NCBI RefSeq assembly: GCF_009911695.1
Contig: NZ_QWKK01000011.1
Location: forward strand, 1 to 32,855
Source: Enterorhabdus sp. P55
Lineage (GTDB): Bacteria; Actinomycetota; Coriobacteriia; Coriobacteriales; Eggerthellaceae
Length of the DNA stretch: 32,855 nucleotides
Direction: 5' to 3'
Positions 1 through 8,735 of this stretch are shown here, piece by piece. Under the pieces are notes generated by a model that worked only from the letters and a program-made list of their open reading frames with translations, was not told where the DNA came from and did not search any database. A program made the position numbers and the translations under genes. Position 1 is the first letter of the stretch; every line of letters begins with the position of its first letter.

Positions 1-38
1 CCACCGCCCCCGCCCCGCCTCCGACCGCCGCCAGCACC

Positions 39-97
39 CGCCCCACTTCCCCGCCGCACCCTCTGCCCAACCGCCGCCCCACTTCCCCGCCGCACCC
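39..97. repeat. Two 23-bp direct repeats in C-rich intergenic DNA
   Basis: A 23-bp C-rich sequence at 39-61 recurs exactly at 75-97, offset by 36 bp. The surrounding 1-97 is almost free of G runs on the plus strand and holds no credible gene. It resembles the C-rich spacer at 19.2-19.6 kb. Function unknown; probably slippage-prone intergenic sequence. Confidence 0.7.
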
Positions 98-105
98 AAA
101 AAGAA

Positions 106-134
106 GCGCCCCGCAGCCAGAGGCTGCGGGGCGC
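106..134 (-). terminator. Rho-independent terminator after gadB
   Basis: A perfect 13-bp GC-rich stem (106-118 with 122-134, 3-nt loop) is followed on the minus strand by TTCTTTTT. It lies 54 bp beyond the gadB stop codon and is correctly oriented to end the gadCB transcript. Confidence 0.9.
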
Positions 135-187
135 GCTCTCGTGCGCTGGAAGGGGCGCCTGCGCGCGGCCTTCCGATTCAGCAGCCC

Positions 188-1630
188 TTAGCGGCCGCTG
201 TGATCGAATGCCTTGTTCGAGATGTTGCTGTCCTGGGCGCCGATGACGGTGGCGTTGTCCAGGTTCTTGATCTCGGCGGCCATGTCCTTCAGGAACTTGT
301 CGGCCATGGTCATCGACAGGTCGGCGCGGGTCACGATGCGCTGGCAGGTGACGTCCTCCATGTTCGCCGGCAGCGGGTAGGCCGGGATCTGCCAGCCGTG
401 CATACGCAGACGGTCATCCAGGTCGTACAGCGTCCAGCTCTTGCCGGCCGCAGGATCAAGGCTCCAGCAGAGGATCGGGATCTCGGTGGCCTCTTCGTAC
501 ATGATGAAGATGCCCATCTTCTTGATGCCCTCCACCAGGTGATGCGCCACGTCCATCGTGCGCTGCTGGATCTCCTTGGTGCCCTCGAAGCCGTTGCGCA
601 TGAAGACGTAGTACTGGCCCACGATCTGCGACGCGGAGCGGCTGAAGTTGATGGCCATAGTGGCCTCCTGGCCGCCGAGGTAGCTCACCCAGAAGATCAG
701 ATCCTCGGGCAGGGCCTCCTTGGAACGCCACTCGATCCAGCCGATGCCAGGGTACACCAGGCCGTACTTATGGCCGGACGTGGAGATGGACCAGACGTTG
801 GGCAGGCGGAAGTCCCACTCGAGGTCAGGCTCGATGAATGGGGCCACCATGCCGCCGGAAGCAGCGTCCACATGGATGCGGACAGGCATGTTGGTGGTCT
901 TGTTGTACTCGGTCAGGGCAGCGTCGATGCCCTTCACGTCGTCGTAGCAGCCGGTGTAGGTGATGCCCAGGATGCAGACCACGGCGATGGTGTGGTCGTC
1001 GACGTACTTCATGCACTGGTCAGGCGTCATGTACAGGTGATCGGCGTCCATGGGGACCTCGCGCATCTCGATGTCCCAGTAGCGGCAGAACTTCTCCCAG
1101 CAGATCTGGTAGCCGCTCGTGATGACGAGGTTCGGGCGGTGCGACGAGTAGATGTCGATGCCCGCGGCCTTCGCAAGCGCCTTCCAGCGGAACAGCGCGG
1201 CCAGGCCGCCCAGCATGCAGGCCTCAGACGAGCCCACCGTGGAGGTGCCCATGGGCTGCTCGTTCTGGTCGGCATGCCACAGATCCTGGATGATACGCAC
1301 GCAGCGGTTCTCCAGGTCGGCCGTCATCGGGTACTCGTCCTTGTCGATGGCGTTCTTCTCGAGCGTGTCCTTCATCAGCTCAGTCGCCTCGGGCTCCATG
1401 TAGGTCTGCACGAAGGTGCAGAGGTTCTGGTGCGCGTTGCCCTCGGTGCCCAGATACTCGCGGATGACCTCGCTCGCGATGCGCGGCTCGATGGGGTCAT
1501 GGTTCAGCTTGGTGGAGGGCATCTCCACGTCGGACGCGTAGGAGCCGAAAATCGGGCTGGTGGTGCCGGTCTGGGCGTCCATCTCGGCAAGCTCCTCGGT
1601 CGAGACGAGCTTAACGTCTTTCTTAGTCAT
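188..1630 (-). CDS. gadB: Glutamate decarboxylase, PLP-dependent
   Basis: Glutamate decarboxylase (480 aa) converts L-glutamate to GABA and CO2 in the cytoplasm, consuming a proton; it is the enzyme half of the glutamate-dependent acid-resistance system. The sequence shows the group II PLP decarboxylase fold: a conserved Ser/Gly-rich stretch near 130-142 (STVGSSEACMLGG), the pyridine-ring aspartate in HVDAASGG (Asp255), and the Schiff-base lysine in SISTSGHKYG (Lys288). Length is close to the roughly 466 aa of E. coli GadB. The tail ends FDHSGR and keeps a near-terminal histidine (His477), reminiscent of the pH-gating C-terminal His of E. coli GadB (inference). The start is supported by AAGGAGA 7 nt upstream. 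It lies 158 bp downstream of gadC on the same strand and shares its terminator, so the pair is likely one gadCB operon. No gad regulator gene is adjacent. Confidence 0.95.
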   Translation of the reverse strand: MTKKDVKLVSTEELAEMDAQTGTTSPIFGSYASDVEMPSTKLNHDPIEPRIASEVIREYLGTEGNAHQNLCTFVQTYMEPEATELMKDTLEKNAIDKDEYPMTADLENRCVRIIQDLWHADQNEQPMGTSTVGSSEACMLGGLAALFRWKALAKAAGIDIYSSHRPNLVITSGYQICWEKFCRYWDIEMREVPMDADHLYMTPDQCMKYVDDHTIAVVCILGITYTGCYDDVKGIDAALTEYNKTTNMPVRIHVDAASGGMVAPFIEPDLEWDFRLPNVWSISTSGHKYGLVYPGIGWIEWRSKEALPEDLIFWVSYLGGQEATMAINFSRSASQIVGQYYVFMRNGFEGTKEIQQRTMDVAHHLVEGIKKMGIFIMYEEATEIPILCWSLDPAAGKSWTLYDLDDRLRMHGWQIPAYPLPANMEDVTCQRIVTRADLSMTMADKFLKDMAAEIKNLDNATVIGAQDSNISNKAFDHSGR

Positions 1631-1788
1631 GAAAGGGTCTCCTTACCTTGGTTGCGGCGTCGCGGATCGAGGCGGCACTGCGTTGACGGGGAACAGTTAT
1701 GGCCAGCGACGTGCGCAAGCTCGTCGCAGAGGCTCCTTGAGGTGCCCGGACCGGGCAGTTGCCGGCGGCCCGGGCGAAGGATGCGGGA

Positions 1789-3336
1789 CTAACCCGCGGG
1801 GTGCGGCGCGTGGGTACCGCCGCGATGCGTGGTCTTAGGCGTCGACGTGCCCGCCGGCTTCTTGGTGCCATCCCAATGGTGACGCAGCCCGTAGATGACG
1901 AACGGGATGGCCACAGAGACAGCCCAGCACACGATGAGCGTTATCACGTAGACGATGTTGGCCTGCGCGGAAAGCTCGCTCGACGGGAAGAACGAGATGA
2001 TGAGGGCGAACAGGGTCACCGCAAGGCCGATGCCCGCCATGAGGCACTTGCCCACCGTGCTCTTGCCGAACACGTTGAACACGCGGGGCAGGTCCTTCTT
2101 CTTGAGGGCCAGATTGAAGTAGCCGAGGAAGAAGAGCACGTAGCCCACCAGGTAGATGACGACGGTCAGGCCCACAGCAGTGAGGTAGGCCACCGACGAG
2201 CTGGAGCCGCCGGAGAGCGCCATCGAGCCGCAGAGCACCGCATCCCAAATAGTGACGATGATGCCCTGGATGACGACGGTCTTCACGCTCACGCCGTGCT
2301 TGTTGGTCTTGGCGAACGTCTTGGGCAGGATGCCCTCGTCAGCCGTGGCGAGCAGGGCGCGCGACGGGCCGACGATCCAGGACGAGATCTCGGCGAGCAC
2401 GCCGGCTGCCAGGAGGAACGCGATGACGTACACGAGCCAGCCTGCGTGGAAGTGCGCGTCGAAGATGGCCGCGAACGCCGCGATGACGCCGTCGCTCATG
2501 TTACCCTCGAGCTGCTCGAGCGGGATGGTCAGAGCCACGGCCATGCCGCCCAGGGTGTCGAGCACGATGGTGAGCACGCACAGCACGATCATCACGAGCG
2601 GATAGATCTTGCCGGGGTTCTTGAGCTCGTTGACATGCGAGGCCGAGGCCTCCACGCCGGCGAAGGCCAGGATAAACGACGCGAAGATGACGAGCGTACC
2701 GGTCTTGGTGAAGTCGGGCACGTAGCTGGCCGTGGCCAGGTCGATCTGGGAGATGCCGCCCGTAGCCAGGTAGGCCACCAAGCCGACGAGCAAAACGACC
2801 GCGGGAATCAGCACGCCGCCGAAGAAGCCGATCTTGGCGATGCGCGCCGTGAGCTTCGTGCCGCCGAGCTGGGTGAGGGTCAGGCCCCACACGATGATGG
2901 CAACGCCGATGAACATGACGAGCGGATTGTCATACAAGGCGTCCCAGCCCACGATGAACGAGATGGCGGCCAAGACGAAGAACGCCATGGTCACGAACCC
3001 GACGGTGATCTGGAACCACTGGTAGAACAACGCCGCGAATCCCCAGCGCTTGCCCAGGGTGTTGCCCACCCAGGCGAAGATGCCGCCAGACTCCCACCCC
3101 TTCACGGTGGCCATCTCGGCCGCGCACAGCGCGACCGGGAGGAACCAGAAGACGCCTCCGAGAATGAGGAAGAAGATGAGGTGCATGCCGGAGGACGCAA
3201 AATTCGGGTAGGCGTACACCGTCATCACCATGGATGCGGTGATAGCGAAGAAGCCGAAGAACCCGAGCGTCTTGAGCGGCGACGCGGAGCCGGCTGACGA
3301 CGCGCTCGCCACAGGCGCTTTCTGAGATGCGCTCAT
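1789..3336 (-). CDS. gadC: Glutamate/GABA antiporter (APC family)
   Basis: Inner-membrane amino acid antiporter (515 aa) expected to import glutamate and export GABA, completing the GadB proton-consuming cycle. The sequence is highly hydrophobic, with about 12 membrane segments, beginning with LKTLGFFGFFAITASMVMTVYAYPNF and including the APC-type GVEASASHVNELKNPGK motif after helix 6. Length matches E. coli GadC (511 aa). The cytosolic tail is basic and His-containing (GLRHHWDGTKKP onward), where GadC proteins carry their pH-sensitive C-plug; equivalence of the plug is inference. I chose the Met with AAAGGAG a few nt upstream (start 3336), because upstream in-frame sequence lacks a signal or homology. 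It is first in a gadC-gadB operon. Other APC exchangers are possible, but the gadB neighbour makes GadC very likely. Confidence 0.92.
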   Translation of the reverse strand: MSASQKAPVASASSAGSASPLKTLGFFGFFAITASMVMTVYAYPNFASSGMHLIFFLILGGVFWFLPVALCAAEMATVKGWESGGIFAWVGNTLGKRWGFAALFYQWFQITVGFVTMAFFVLAAISFIVGWDALYDNPLVMFIGVAIIVWGLTLTQLGGTKLTARIAKIGFFGGVLIPAVVLLVGLVAYLATGGISQIDLATASYVPDFTKTGTLVIFASFILAFAGVEASASHVNELKNPGKIYPLVMIVLCVLTIVLDTLGGMAVALTIPLEQLEGNMSDGVIAAFAAIFDAHFHAGWLVYVIAFLLAAGVLAEISSWIVGPSRALLATADEGILPKTFAKTNKHGVSVKTVVIQGIIVTIWDAVLCGSMALSGGSSSSVAYLTAVGLTVVIYLVGYVLFFLGYFNLALKKKDLPRVFNVFGKSTVGKCLMAGIGLAVTLFALIISFFPSSELSAQANIVYVITLIVCWAVSVAIPFVIYGLRHHWDGTKKPAGTSTPKTTHRGGTHAPHPAG

Positions 3337-3539
3337 ACTCGCTCTCCTTTCATTGCCTGGTGCGAGGAGGCATGCCCGCGGCACACGTCCCAACACAATC
3401 GATACGACGCCTAAAAGGTACCGCCTCCAGCGAATTGCGCCCGCTCGGGGTGGCATGCGTTACCTTTATCAGGGCCATACGTTGCAAAGGCGTAATTGAT
3501 GAGCCGGCGGATCAGGGGAAACGGAGCGGCAAACACACA

Positions 3540-3567
3540 AAGGGCCCTTCCAGGAGGAAGGGCCCTT
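3540..3567 (-). terminator. Terminator after the LPQTG surface protein gene
   Basis: A perfect 12-bp stem (3540-3551 with 3556-3567) with a 4-nt loop lies 33 bp past the surface-protein stop codon and is followed on the minus strand by a modest T-rich run (TGTGTGTTTG). The rest of the 3337-3599 spacer holds the gadC leader; I see no clear promoter hexamers in it. Confidence 0.75.
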
Positions 3568-3599
3568 GAGCACAGGGGACAGTTCTGTGTGTTAGGTGA

Positions 3600-4871
3600 C
3601 TAGCGGCGCGTCACGTGGAGACGGCGCGAGGCGACCAGGAGCGCGCCGGCAGAAGCAGCGACCACAACGGCGACGGAGACAAGGGCCGCCGGCAGCGCGT
3701 CGCCGGTCTGGGGAAGCTCGGACGCGATCTTAGGGTCGCGGTCGCGGTCAGCGGCGGCCTCAGCGCTGCCGGAGGCGTCGGCGTTGGCGTCCGGGGTCGG
3801 CTGCGCCGGGGCCGGGTCCTGCTGCTCGGGAGCCGGAGCCGGGGTCGGCTGGGGCTGGCCGGGCTCAGCGCCATCGGCGCCGTCGGAGCCGGCCGTGCCG
3901 GAGCCGCCCGAATCGCCCTCGGGCTTCGCCTGGTCAGAGCCGGCAGGAGGCGCGGCCTCGGCGTCGCCGCCTGCTGACGGCTTGTCGGCATCACCGGACG
4001 CGGGGGGCACGGCGTCCTCCGCCGGTGGAACGACCTCGGGCGCATCCGGATCAGTCGATCCATCCGCGGGAGGAGTCGTGTAGTCAGGCACGATCGTGTT
4101 GCCGGGCAGTGTCGTCAACGCGGGCGTGTAGAAGACGTTGATCACGTTGTCCTCGGGGTTGTCCTTCAGGCGGATGGACTCCGGATAGGTATCCAGGCAG
4201 ATCATCTCCTCGAGCGGAGCGGCCACCTGACTTCCCTCGATCTTCTGATCGAAGCGCTGGTTGTCGATGGTGAACGACCCCATCTTCTCGATGGCGATGT
4301 CGTCGGAACCCACCATGGCGTCTGGCTGGCCCTTCACCTTGTAGTAGTTCACCGTGCAGGCATTGTCCATGGTCTTGAAGTAGACCAGCTCCACGTAGTT
4401 CTGGGACTCGTCGGAGGACACGACCGGCTTGACGGGGTAGGCGTCGAAGAAGACATGACCCTCGATATCCTCGACGTAGTCGCGGGTGTCAAGCACCTGG
4501 CCTGCCTTGAGACCGGTGACCACGCGCTTCTTCAGCAGGCGGATGCCGCTCGGGTGGCTGTAGTCCGGGTCCTCGTAGCCCATGGGCTCGCAGTAGTAGA
4601 ACGTCATGGTGTGGTCGGCCGCATCATCCCCGTCGACGGGCGGCTCCGGGCGCGTCTCGCCGTCGACGAAGCGCGGCTGCGTCACGGTGCTGACGGCATC
4701 GGATGCGGGGGCGTCAGACGCGACGGGGCCAGCCTCGGCGGGCATGGCGGCGGCACTCGCGTAGGAGCCCAGGGGGGCCAGTGCCAAGGCGAGGGCCATG
4801 GCGGCGATAGCGAGCTTGCCCCTCACTCCGGGCAGCGGGCCGGCAGCGCGCGCGTTGGTCTTCTTGTTCAA
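3600..4871 (-). CDS. Sortase-anchored (LPQTG) surface protein with MucBP-like region
   Basis: Secreted cell-wall protein of 423 aa. The N-terminus has a basic stretch (NKKTNAR...RGK) and a long hydrophobic core (LAIAAMALALALAPLGSYASA), i.e. a signal peptide. Residues about 80-250 form a folded region with tyrosine-rich stretches such as CTVNYYKVKG, resembling MucBP/cell-surface beta domains (tentative). Residues about 260-380 are a Pro/Ala/Asp/Gly-rich wall-spanning stalk. The C-terminus has a full sorting signal: LPQTG at 386-390, a hydrophobic helix and a RRLHVTRR tail. The likely start is a TTG at 4871 preceded by GGAGG 8 nt upstream; an ATG 18 nt earlier lies on top of that ribosome site and lacks its own. 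Ligand unknown; adhesion to host or mucus is plausible. It has its own promoter (with a dyad) and terminator. Confidence 0.88.
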   Translation of the reverse strand: MNKKTNARAAGPLPGVRGKLAIAAMALALALAPLGSYASAAAMPAEAGPVASDAPASDAVSTVTQPRFVDGETRPEPPVDGDDAADHTMTFYYCEPMGYEDPDYSHPSGIRLLKKRVVTGLKAGQVLDTRDYVEDIEGHVFFDAYPVKPVVSSDESQNYVELVYFKTMDNACTVNYYKVKGQPDAMVGSDDIAIEKMGSFTIDNQRFDQKIEGSQVAAPLEEMICLDTYPESIRLKDNPEDNVINVFYTPALTTLPGNTIVPDYTTPPADGSTDPDAPEVVPPAEDAVPPASGDADKPSAGGDAEAAPPAGSDQAKPEGDSGGSGTAGSDGADGAEPGQPQPTPAPAPEQQDPAPAQPTPDANADASGSAEAAADRDRDPKIASELPQTGDALPAALVSVAVVVAASAGALLVASRRLHVTRR

Positions 4872-4979
4872 GGGGATGCCTCCATCCATTGGTTTCTCTC
4901 GTTGGGAGCGCCGAACAGCCGTAGTGGCCCGTTGACGCTTTTCGTAAAGTCTAGCTAACTACTAGGTTTTGTGGGCACA

Positions 4980-5008
4980 GTTGTACCAAAATCGGTACAT
5001 CAATTCAA
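4980..5008 (-). promoter_or_regulatory. Promoter of the surface protein gene with an operator-like dyad
   Basis: On the minus strand TTGAAT (5008-5003) and TACAAC (4985-4980) are separated by exactly 17 bp, giving plausible -35 and -10 elements. A perfect inverted repeat, TGTACC-N6-GGTACA (4982-4999), fills the spacer and overlaps the -10. A dimeric repressor binding there would block RNA polymerase. The cognate regulator is unknown. Confidence 0.5.
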
Positions 5009-5138
5009 GAGAAAGCCGGCGTCGACTCAGGCGGCTCCCCATTTCCTCACAAAGCGTCCATAGAAGTTAGCCAGGGCATCGGGGCACATTACCGGGCGCC
5101 TGGGGGAGCTAGCTGAGGTAGGTTCGCCTACATAAAAA

Positions 5139-5170
5139 GAGCAGGATGTTTCACGTGAAACATCCTGCTC
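5139..5170 (-). terminator. parS-containing 32-bp terminator after the diguanylate cyclase
   Basis: A perfect 32-bp palindrome consists of a parS core (5147-5162) flanked by 8 complementary bases on each side. On the minus strand it is followed by TCTTTTTATG, so it can act as an intrinsic terminator for the cyclase gene, whose stop is 194 bp upstream. The GC-rich 5171-5363 stretch between them shows no further feature. Confidence 0.75.
5147..5162. other. parS-like site 1
   Basis: Perfect TGTTTCACGTGAAACA, matching the ParB/Spo0J-binding parS consensus. It forms the centre of the terminator hairpin at 5139-5170. Confidence 0.88.
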
Positions 5171-5363
5171 GACTGATCGGGCTCGCGTGATGCGCGACCA
5201 AGCGGGGGCCGCGCGCGAACCATCACCATGCGGGCAACGGTGACATCGGGCGACAGCGACGGCGGCGGACGATGGGCCGGCGGCCGCCCACGCGGACGCC
5301 GCGGGCCACCGGCCGGCGGGCGTCGGGCCGCCCACACAGGCGCGAGCGGCGGGCTGCCGGGCG

Positions 5364-6707
5364 CTACTCCAGCACGCGGAGCTTCGCCTGGGCCTTGCCA
5401 GCGCGCTTGGCCTCGTAGAGCGTCTCGTCGGCGGCCTGGTAGATCTCCTCGAAGGTGCGCCCCGTGCTGACGCACGTCACGGCGCCGATGGAGAGCGTGG
5501 GCATCACAAAGCCGCAGGGCTCATCGTCCGCGCTGCCGGTTGAGGGCCCCTGCGCAATACGCGCGAGGATGTTCTCGATGGCAGGCCCCGGCCCCAGGCC
5601 CTTCGCGAAGATGGTGAACTCATCGCCGCCGAAGCGCGCCACCACGTCCTCCTTGCGCATGACCTTCCCCAAAAACGATCCGATCTCGCGCAGCACGCGG
5701 TCTCCCTCGGGATGCCCGAAGCGATCGTTGATATGCTTGAAGTCGTCCACGTCGATGATGAGGAAGCTGCACGGCCCCTCATCGTCGGCCAGGAACTCCT
5801 CGATGCGCGTCGTAGCCGCCTCGCGGTTGTAGAGCTGGGTGAGGCTGTCGTGCTCGGCCTTGCGTCGGAACTGGTTCTCGCGCAGGACCATCTCGTGGGT
5901 GTCGAGCAGACGCCCCACATGACGCACGGGGTTGCCCTCTTCGTCGAACTGAACGAACGACTGGTAGCGGAACCAGATGGGCTGCTCGTCAGAATCGAGG
6001 ATGGAGGTCTCGCATTCCACGAAGCTTCCCTGGGCGACGCGCTGCATCATGGGCTCGATGTCGAAGCAGGAGATGTCGAGGCAGCACTCGCCCTGGCAGC
6101 GGCGGCGCAACACGATGTCGGACATCTGGGGCTTGCGGCCGAAGCGGCCCTCGAAGTCGCCGAACACCTCGGTGGCGCCCGACGGGCAGTCCACGTCGAA
6201 CACGACGTCGTTGCTGAGCGCGGTGAGGATCTCCAGGCGCTCGTTCCCACGCTCCATCTGGCGCTGGTAGCCTACCTTCTCGGTGATGTCGACGAGGGTC
6301 ACGTAGAACCAAGCCGTACCATCGGAATCACGCACGAAGCGCCCGCGATCGTCCACCCACACGGTCTTGCCGTCGGCGCGGTTCAGACGGTAGGTCACCT
6401 GGTCAGCGTCGCCCACGGCTATCTGCGCGTCTATCTCCCGTTCGACGCGCTCGCGGTCGTCGGGATGCACTAAGCCGATGAAGAGGCATCCGGTCAACTT
6501 GGCAAACTTGTCGTAGGTGTCGCAGCCGAACATCGTCAGCAGGTCCTTGCTGACGTAGTCGATCTGACCGGCGCGCTCGCCCTCGGCGCGGTAGCGGAAC
6601 AGGCCTCCGGGGATGCGCTCGAGAAACTCGCGGGAGACCTCGGCGTTGACGACCTCCTCGCTCATCGCGCCGTCTGCGCCTCTTGAGAGTCGATGGAACA
6701 CGGTCAT
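5364..6707 (-). CDS. PAS-domain diguanylate cyclase (GGDEF)
   Basis: Cytoplasmic 447-aa signalling enzyme expected to make cyclic di-GMP from two GTP. It has two PAS-like sensory regions: residues about 25-150 (ending in FYVTLVDITEK, the usual PAS/PAC end) and about 155-280 (again ending VRHVGRLLDTHE). The cyclase domain (about 285-447) begins HDSLTQLYNR and carries an intact GGDEF at 360-364. RKED at 351-354 is a match to the RxxD inhibitory site for product feedback at the canonical spacing. No EAL or membrane segment is seen. The second PAS region is Cys-rich (CQGECCLDISC near 204-214), so metal or redox sensing is possible but unproven. The start at 6707 has AAGGAAG upstream; longer in-frame sequence upstream is low-complexity and overlaps the promoter. 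Monocistronic, ending at the parS-bearing terminator. Confidence 0.92.
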   Translation of the reverse strand: MTVFHRLSRGADGAMSEEVVNAEVSREFLERIPGGLFRYRAEGERAGQIDYVSKDLLTMFGCDTYDKFAKLTGCLFIGLVHPDDRERVEREIDAQIAVGDADQVTYRLNRADGKTVWVDDRGRFVRDSDGTAWFYVTLVDITEKVGYQRQMERGNERLEILTALSNDVVFDVDCPSGATEVFGDFEGRFGRKPQMSDIVLRRRCQGECCLDISCFDIEPMMQRVAQGSFVECETSILDSDEQPIWFRYQSFVQFDEEGNPVRHVGRLLDTHEMVLRENQFRRKAEHDSLTQLYNREAATTRIEEFLADDEGPCSFLIIDVDDFKHINDRFGHPEGDRVLREIGSFLGKVMRKEDVVARFGGDEFTIFAKGLGPGPAIENILARIAQGPSTGSADDEPCGFVMPTLSIGAVTCVSTGRTFEEIYQAADETLYEAKRAGKAQAKLRVLE

Positions 6708-6810
6708 GGGCTGCTTCCTTCCCGTCGTGTCGGTCTCTTCGCTCCCGGGCCCCCACGCCGACGCCGGCTTGCCAACCGGCTGGCTGCTCCTCTCAGGAAC
6801 CGAACGACTT

Positions 6811-6816
6811 ATTCTA
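6811..6816 (-). promoter_or_regulatory. Candidate -10 element of the diguanylate cyclase gene
   Basis: TAGAAT on the minus strand, within GCGCTAGAAT, about 100 bp upstream of the start codon. The same GCTAGAAT octamer occurs in the two promoters at 8.64 and 8.74 kb. No matching -35 hexamer is evident. Confidence 0.35.
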
Positions 6817-6937
6817 GCGCCAGGAGAAACCAGGCACCTCCCTACGGGAACGAACGACGGCCACAGTGCCACGAAAAGCGGCGAGGAGCCAGGCGGCGGC
6901 GCGCCAGGGCGGCCAAGGGGGCAAGGCGGCGCAAAAA

Positions 6938-6965
6938 AATCCCCCGGCCTCGAAGCCGGGGGATT
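6938..6965 (-). terminator. Terminator of the AGCS symporter gene
   Basis: An 11-bp perfect GC-rich stem (6938-6948 with 6955-6965) is followed on the minus strand by a run of seven T. It is 79 bp past the symporter stop codon. The remainder of 6708-7043 contains the cyclase leader and nothing else I can support. Confidence 0.92.
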
Positions 6966-7043
6966 CCACATGGCGGGGAGGCGCCGGCGCACAGGAGCCG
7001 TCCACGGCCCGACCGCCGCGCCAGGCCCCTGCACGCCCGTGCG

Positions 7044-8567
7044 CTATTTGAGCGCGGGCGCGTCGGCGTCGAGCGCCTCATCCAGGTACTCCTTGATGGG
7101 CGCGCCGCCGAAGTCCTCCAGCTCGTCCTCATGCCAGCACTCGGTAGCGGGCAAACCGGCAATGCTCGACGCCATGAACACCGGGTCCTTGCCGGCGCGA
7201 CGCTGCGCCGTGTAGTCGTCGAGCGCCTTGAGCGCCCACTTCCCCAGCAGCAGGATGGCCACCAGGTTGATGATGGCCATGAAGCCCATGAAGATGTCGG
7301 CAAGGTTCCACGCCAGGTCAAAGCTGTTCAGGCATCCGTACATGATGGCCGCCAGGCACAGCACGCGAAACACCAGCAGCACGTACTTGTTGTTGGCGAT
7401 GAAGCGGACGTTGCTCTCGGCGTAGAAGTAGTTTCCGATGAGGCTCGAGAACGCAAACGCGAAGATGGCGAAGGTGATGAAGTGGATGCCCGCCTCGCCC
7501 ACGGAGTTGTTCACGGCCATCTGCACGAGCGGCATGCCGTTGAGCGCCTGGGCGGCATCGGGGTTCTGCACGTAGAAGATGAGCACCATCATGGCCGAGC
7601 AGGTGCAGATGACGAGCGTGTCGATGTACACGGAGAGGCTCTGCACGAGGCCCTGCTTCACCGGGTGCGACACGCTGGCAGTGGCCGCGGCGTTCGGAGC
7701 CGAGCCCATGCCGGCCTCATTGGAGAATAGGCCGCGCTTGATGCCGAGCATGACCACCGACCCCGCGAATCCTCCGAAGATGGACTGGAAGTCGAAGGCC
7801 GAGGCGAAGATGAGCCCGAACACAGCCGGGATCTCGCCAAGGTTGGAAACCGTCGTCCACACGGCCAGGGCGATGTAGGCGATGGCCATCACGGGCACCA
7901 CGATGGACGTGATGATGGAGATGCGCTTGGCGCCGCCGAAGATGACGAACGCCGTGAACACGATGGTCACGAGACCCACGGCGATAGCGGTGCCGTTGGT
8001 GGCGTAGTCGGGAATATAGTATTCGAGCGCCGAGGTCATGTTGTAGGCCTGCAGCCCGTTGAAGCCGAAGGCGAAGCACAGGATGAGCGCCACGGCGAAC
8101 ACGACGCCGAGCCAGCGCTTGCCAAGGCCTTGCTGGATGTAGTAGGCCGGGCCGCCGCGGAACTCGCCGTCGGCGCCGCGCACCTTCCAGATCTGCGCCA
8201 GCGTGGACTCGATGAAGGCCGAGGCCGCGCCGACGATGGACATGATCCACATCCAGAACACCGCGCCCGGACCGCCTGTGGCGATGGCCGTGGCGATGCC
8301 GGCGATGTTGCCCGTGCCCACGCGCGAGGCGGTAGACACCATGAGCGCCTGGAACGACGAGATGGAGCGCTCGCCCGGCACATGCTTCTTCTCCGTCAGC
8401 TGGGTGAACATGTCCTTGAGGTAGCGGATCTGCACGCACTTGGTGCGCACGGTGAACCAGATACCAACGACGACCAGCAGAAACACCAGGATATAGGTGT
8501 ACATGAAGCCGTCGATCTCACCCGTGACGGAGACGAGCAGGTCGTTGAGCGACGAGGCGTCTTCCAT
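7044..8567 (-). CDS. Sodium:alanine/glycine symporter (AGCS family)
   Basis: Membrane transporter of 507 aa that should import alanine, glycine or a related small amino acid with Na+ (or H+). About 10-11 hydrophobic segments are visible. Family signatures are present: RVGTGNIAGIATAIATGGPG near residues 82-101, and the loop RGLFSNEAGMGSAPNAAATA in the middle of the protein. The C-terminal ~60 residues are hydrophilic and acidic (HEDELEDFGG), longer than the minimum for the family. The start has a strong AAGGAGGG 4 nt upstream. Monocistronic, with its own extended -10 promoter and terminator, divergent from the AlbA-like gene. No glycine riboswitch is seen in the short leader. Confidence 0.93.
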   Translation of the reverse strand: MEDASSLNDLLVSVTGEIDGFMYTYILVFLLVVVGIWFTVRTKCVQIRYLKDMFTQLTEKKHVPGERSISSFQALMVSTASRVGTGNIAGIATAIATGGPGAVFWMWIMSIVGAASAFIESTLAQIWKVRGADGEFRGGPAYYIQQGLGKRWLGVVFAVALILCFAFGFNGLQAYNMTSALEYYIPDYATNGTAIAVGLVTIVFTAFVIFGGAKRISIITSIVVPVMAIAYIALAVWTTVSNLGEIPAVFGLIFASAFDFQSIFGGFAGSVVMLGIKRGLFSNEAGMGSAPNAAATASVSHPVKQGLVQSLSVYIDTLVICTCSAMMVLIFYVQNPDAAQALNGMPLVQMAVNNSVGEAGIHFITFAIFAFAFSSLIGNYFYAESNVRFIANNKYVLLVFRVLCLAAIMYGCLNSFDLAWNLADIFMGFMAIINLVAILLLGKWALKALDDYTAQRRAGKDPVFMASSIAGLPATECWHEDELEDFGGAPIKEYLDEALDADAPALK

Positions 8568-8639
8568 GGTCCCTCCTTCTTCTTTTCAGATGCTGGGACT
8601 GCGCGGCCAGACTTCCCAAGGCCCGAGCGCAGCGCGCCC

Positions 8640-8645
8640 ATTCTA
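8640..8645 (-). promoter_or_regulatory. Extended -10 promoter of the AGCS gene
   Basis: On the minus strand TGC-TAGAAT is an extended -10 element, predicting a roughly 65-nt leader. No TTGACA-like -35 lies at the usual distance, as expected for an extended -10 promoter. Confidence 0.5.
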
Positions 8646-8735
8646 GCAGACTGCCCCACACCATCGCGAACCCTGAGCGAGGGGCTGCGAGGCGGATGCG
8701 AGGAGGGCAGGGCGGCTTCCCCGGCCCTTCTTTGC

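Noticed and set aside
200-3297. Long plus-strand open frames opposite gadB and gadC (530 and 512 codons)
   Set aside because: They are antisense to clear genes, composed of Asp/Glu/His/Arg-rich low-complexity sequence typical of the reverse frame of GC-rich DNA, and lack ribosome sites.
3608-3617. TCACGTGGA at the 3' end of the surface protein gene
   Set aside because: Contains CACGTG but none of the flanking parS bases.
6624-6638. VSREF peptide in the diguanylate cyclase, similar to VSRET
   Set aside because: The DNA is not the palindrome; the resemblance is by chance.
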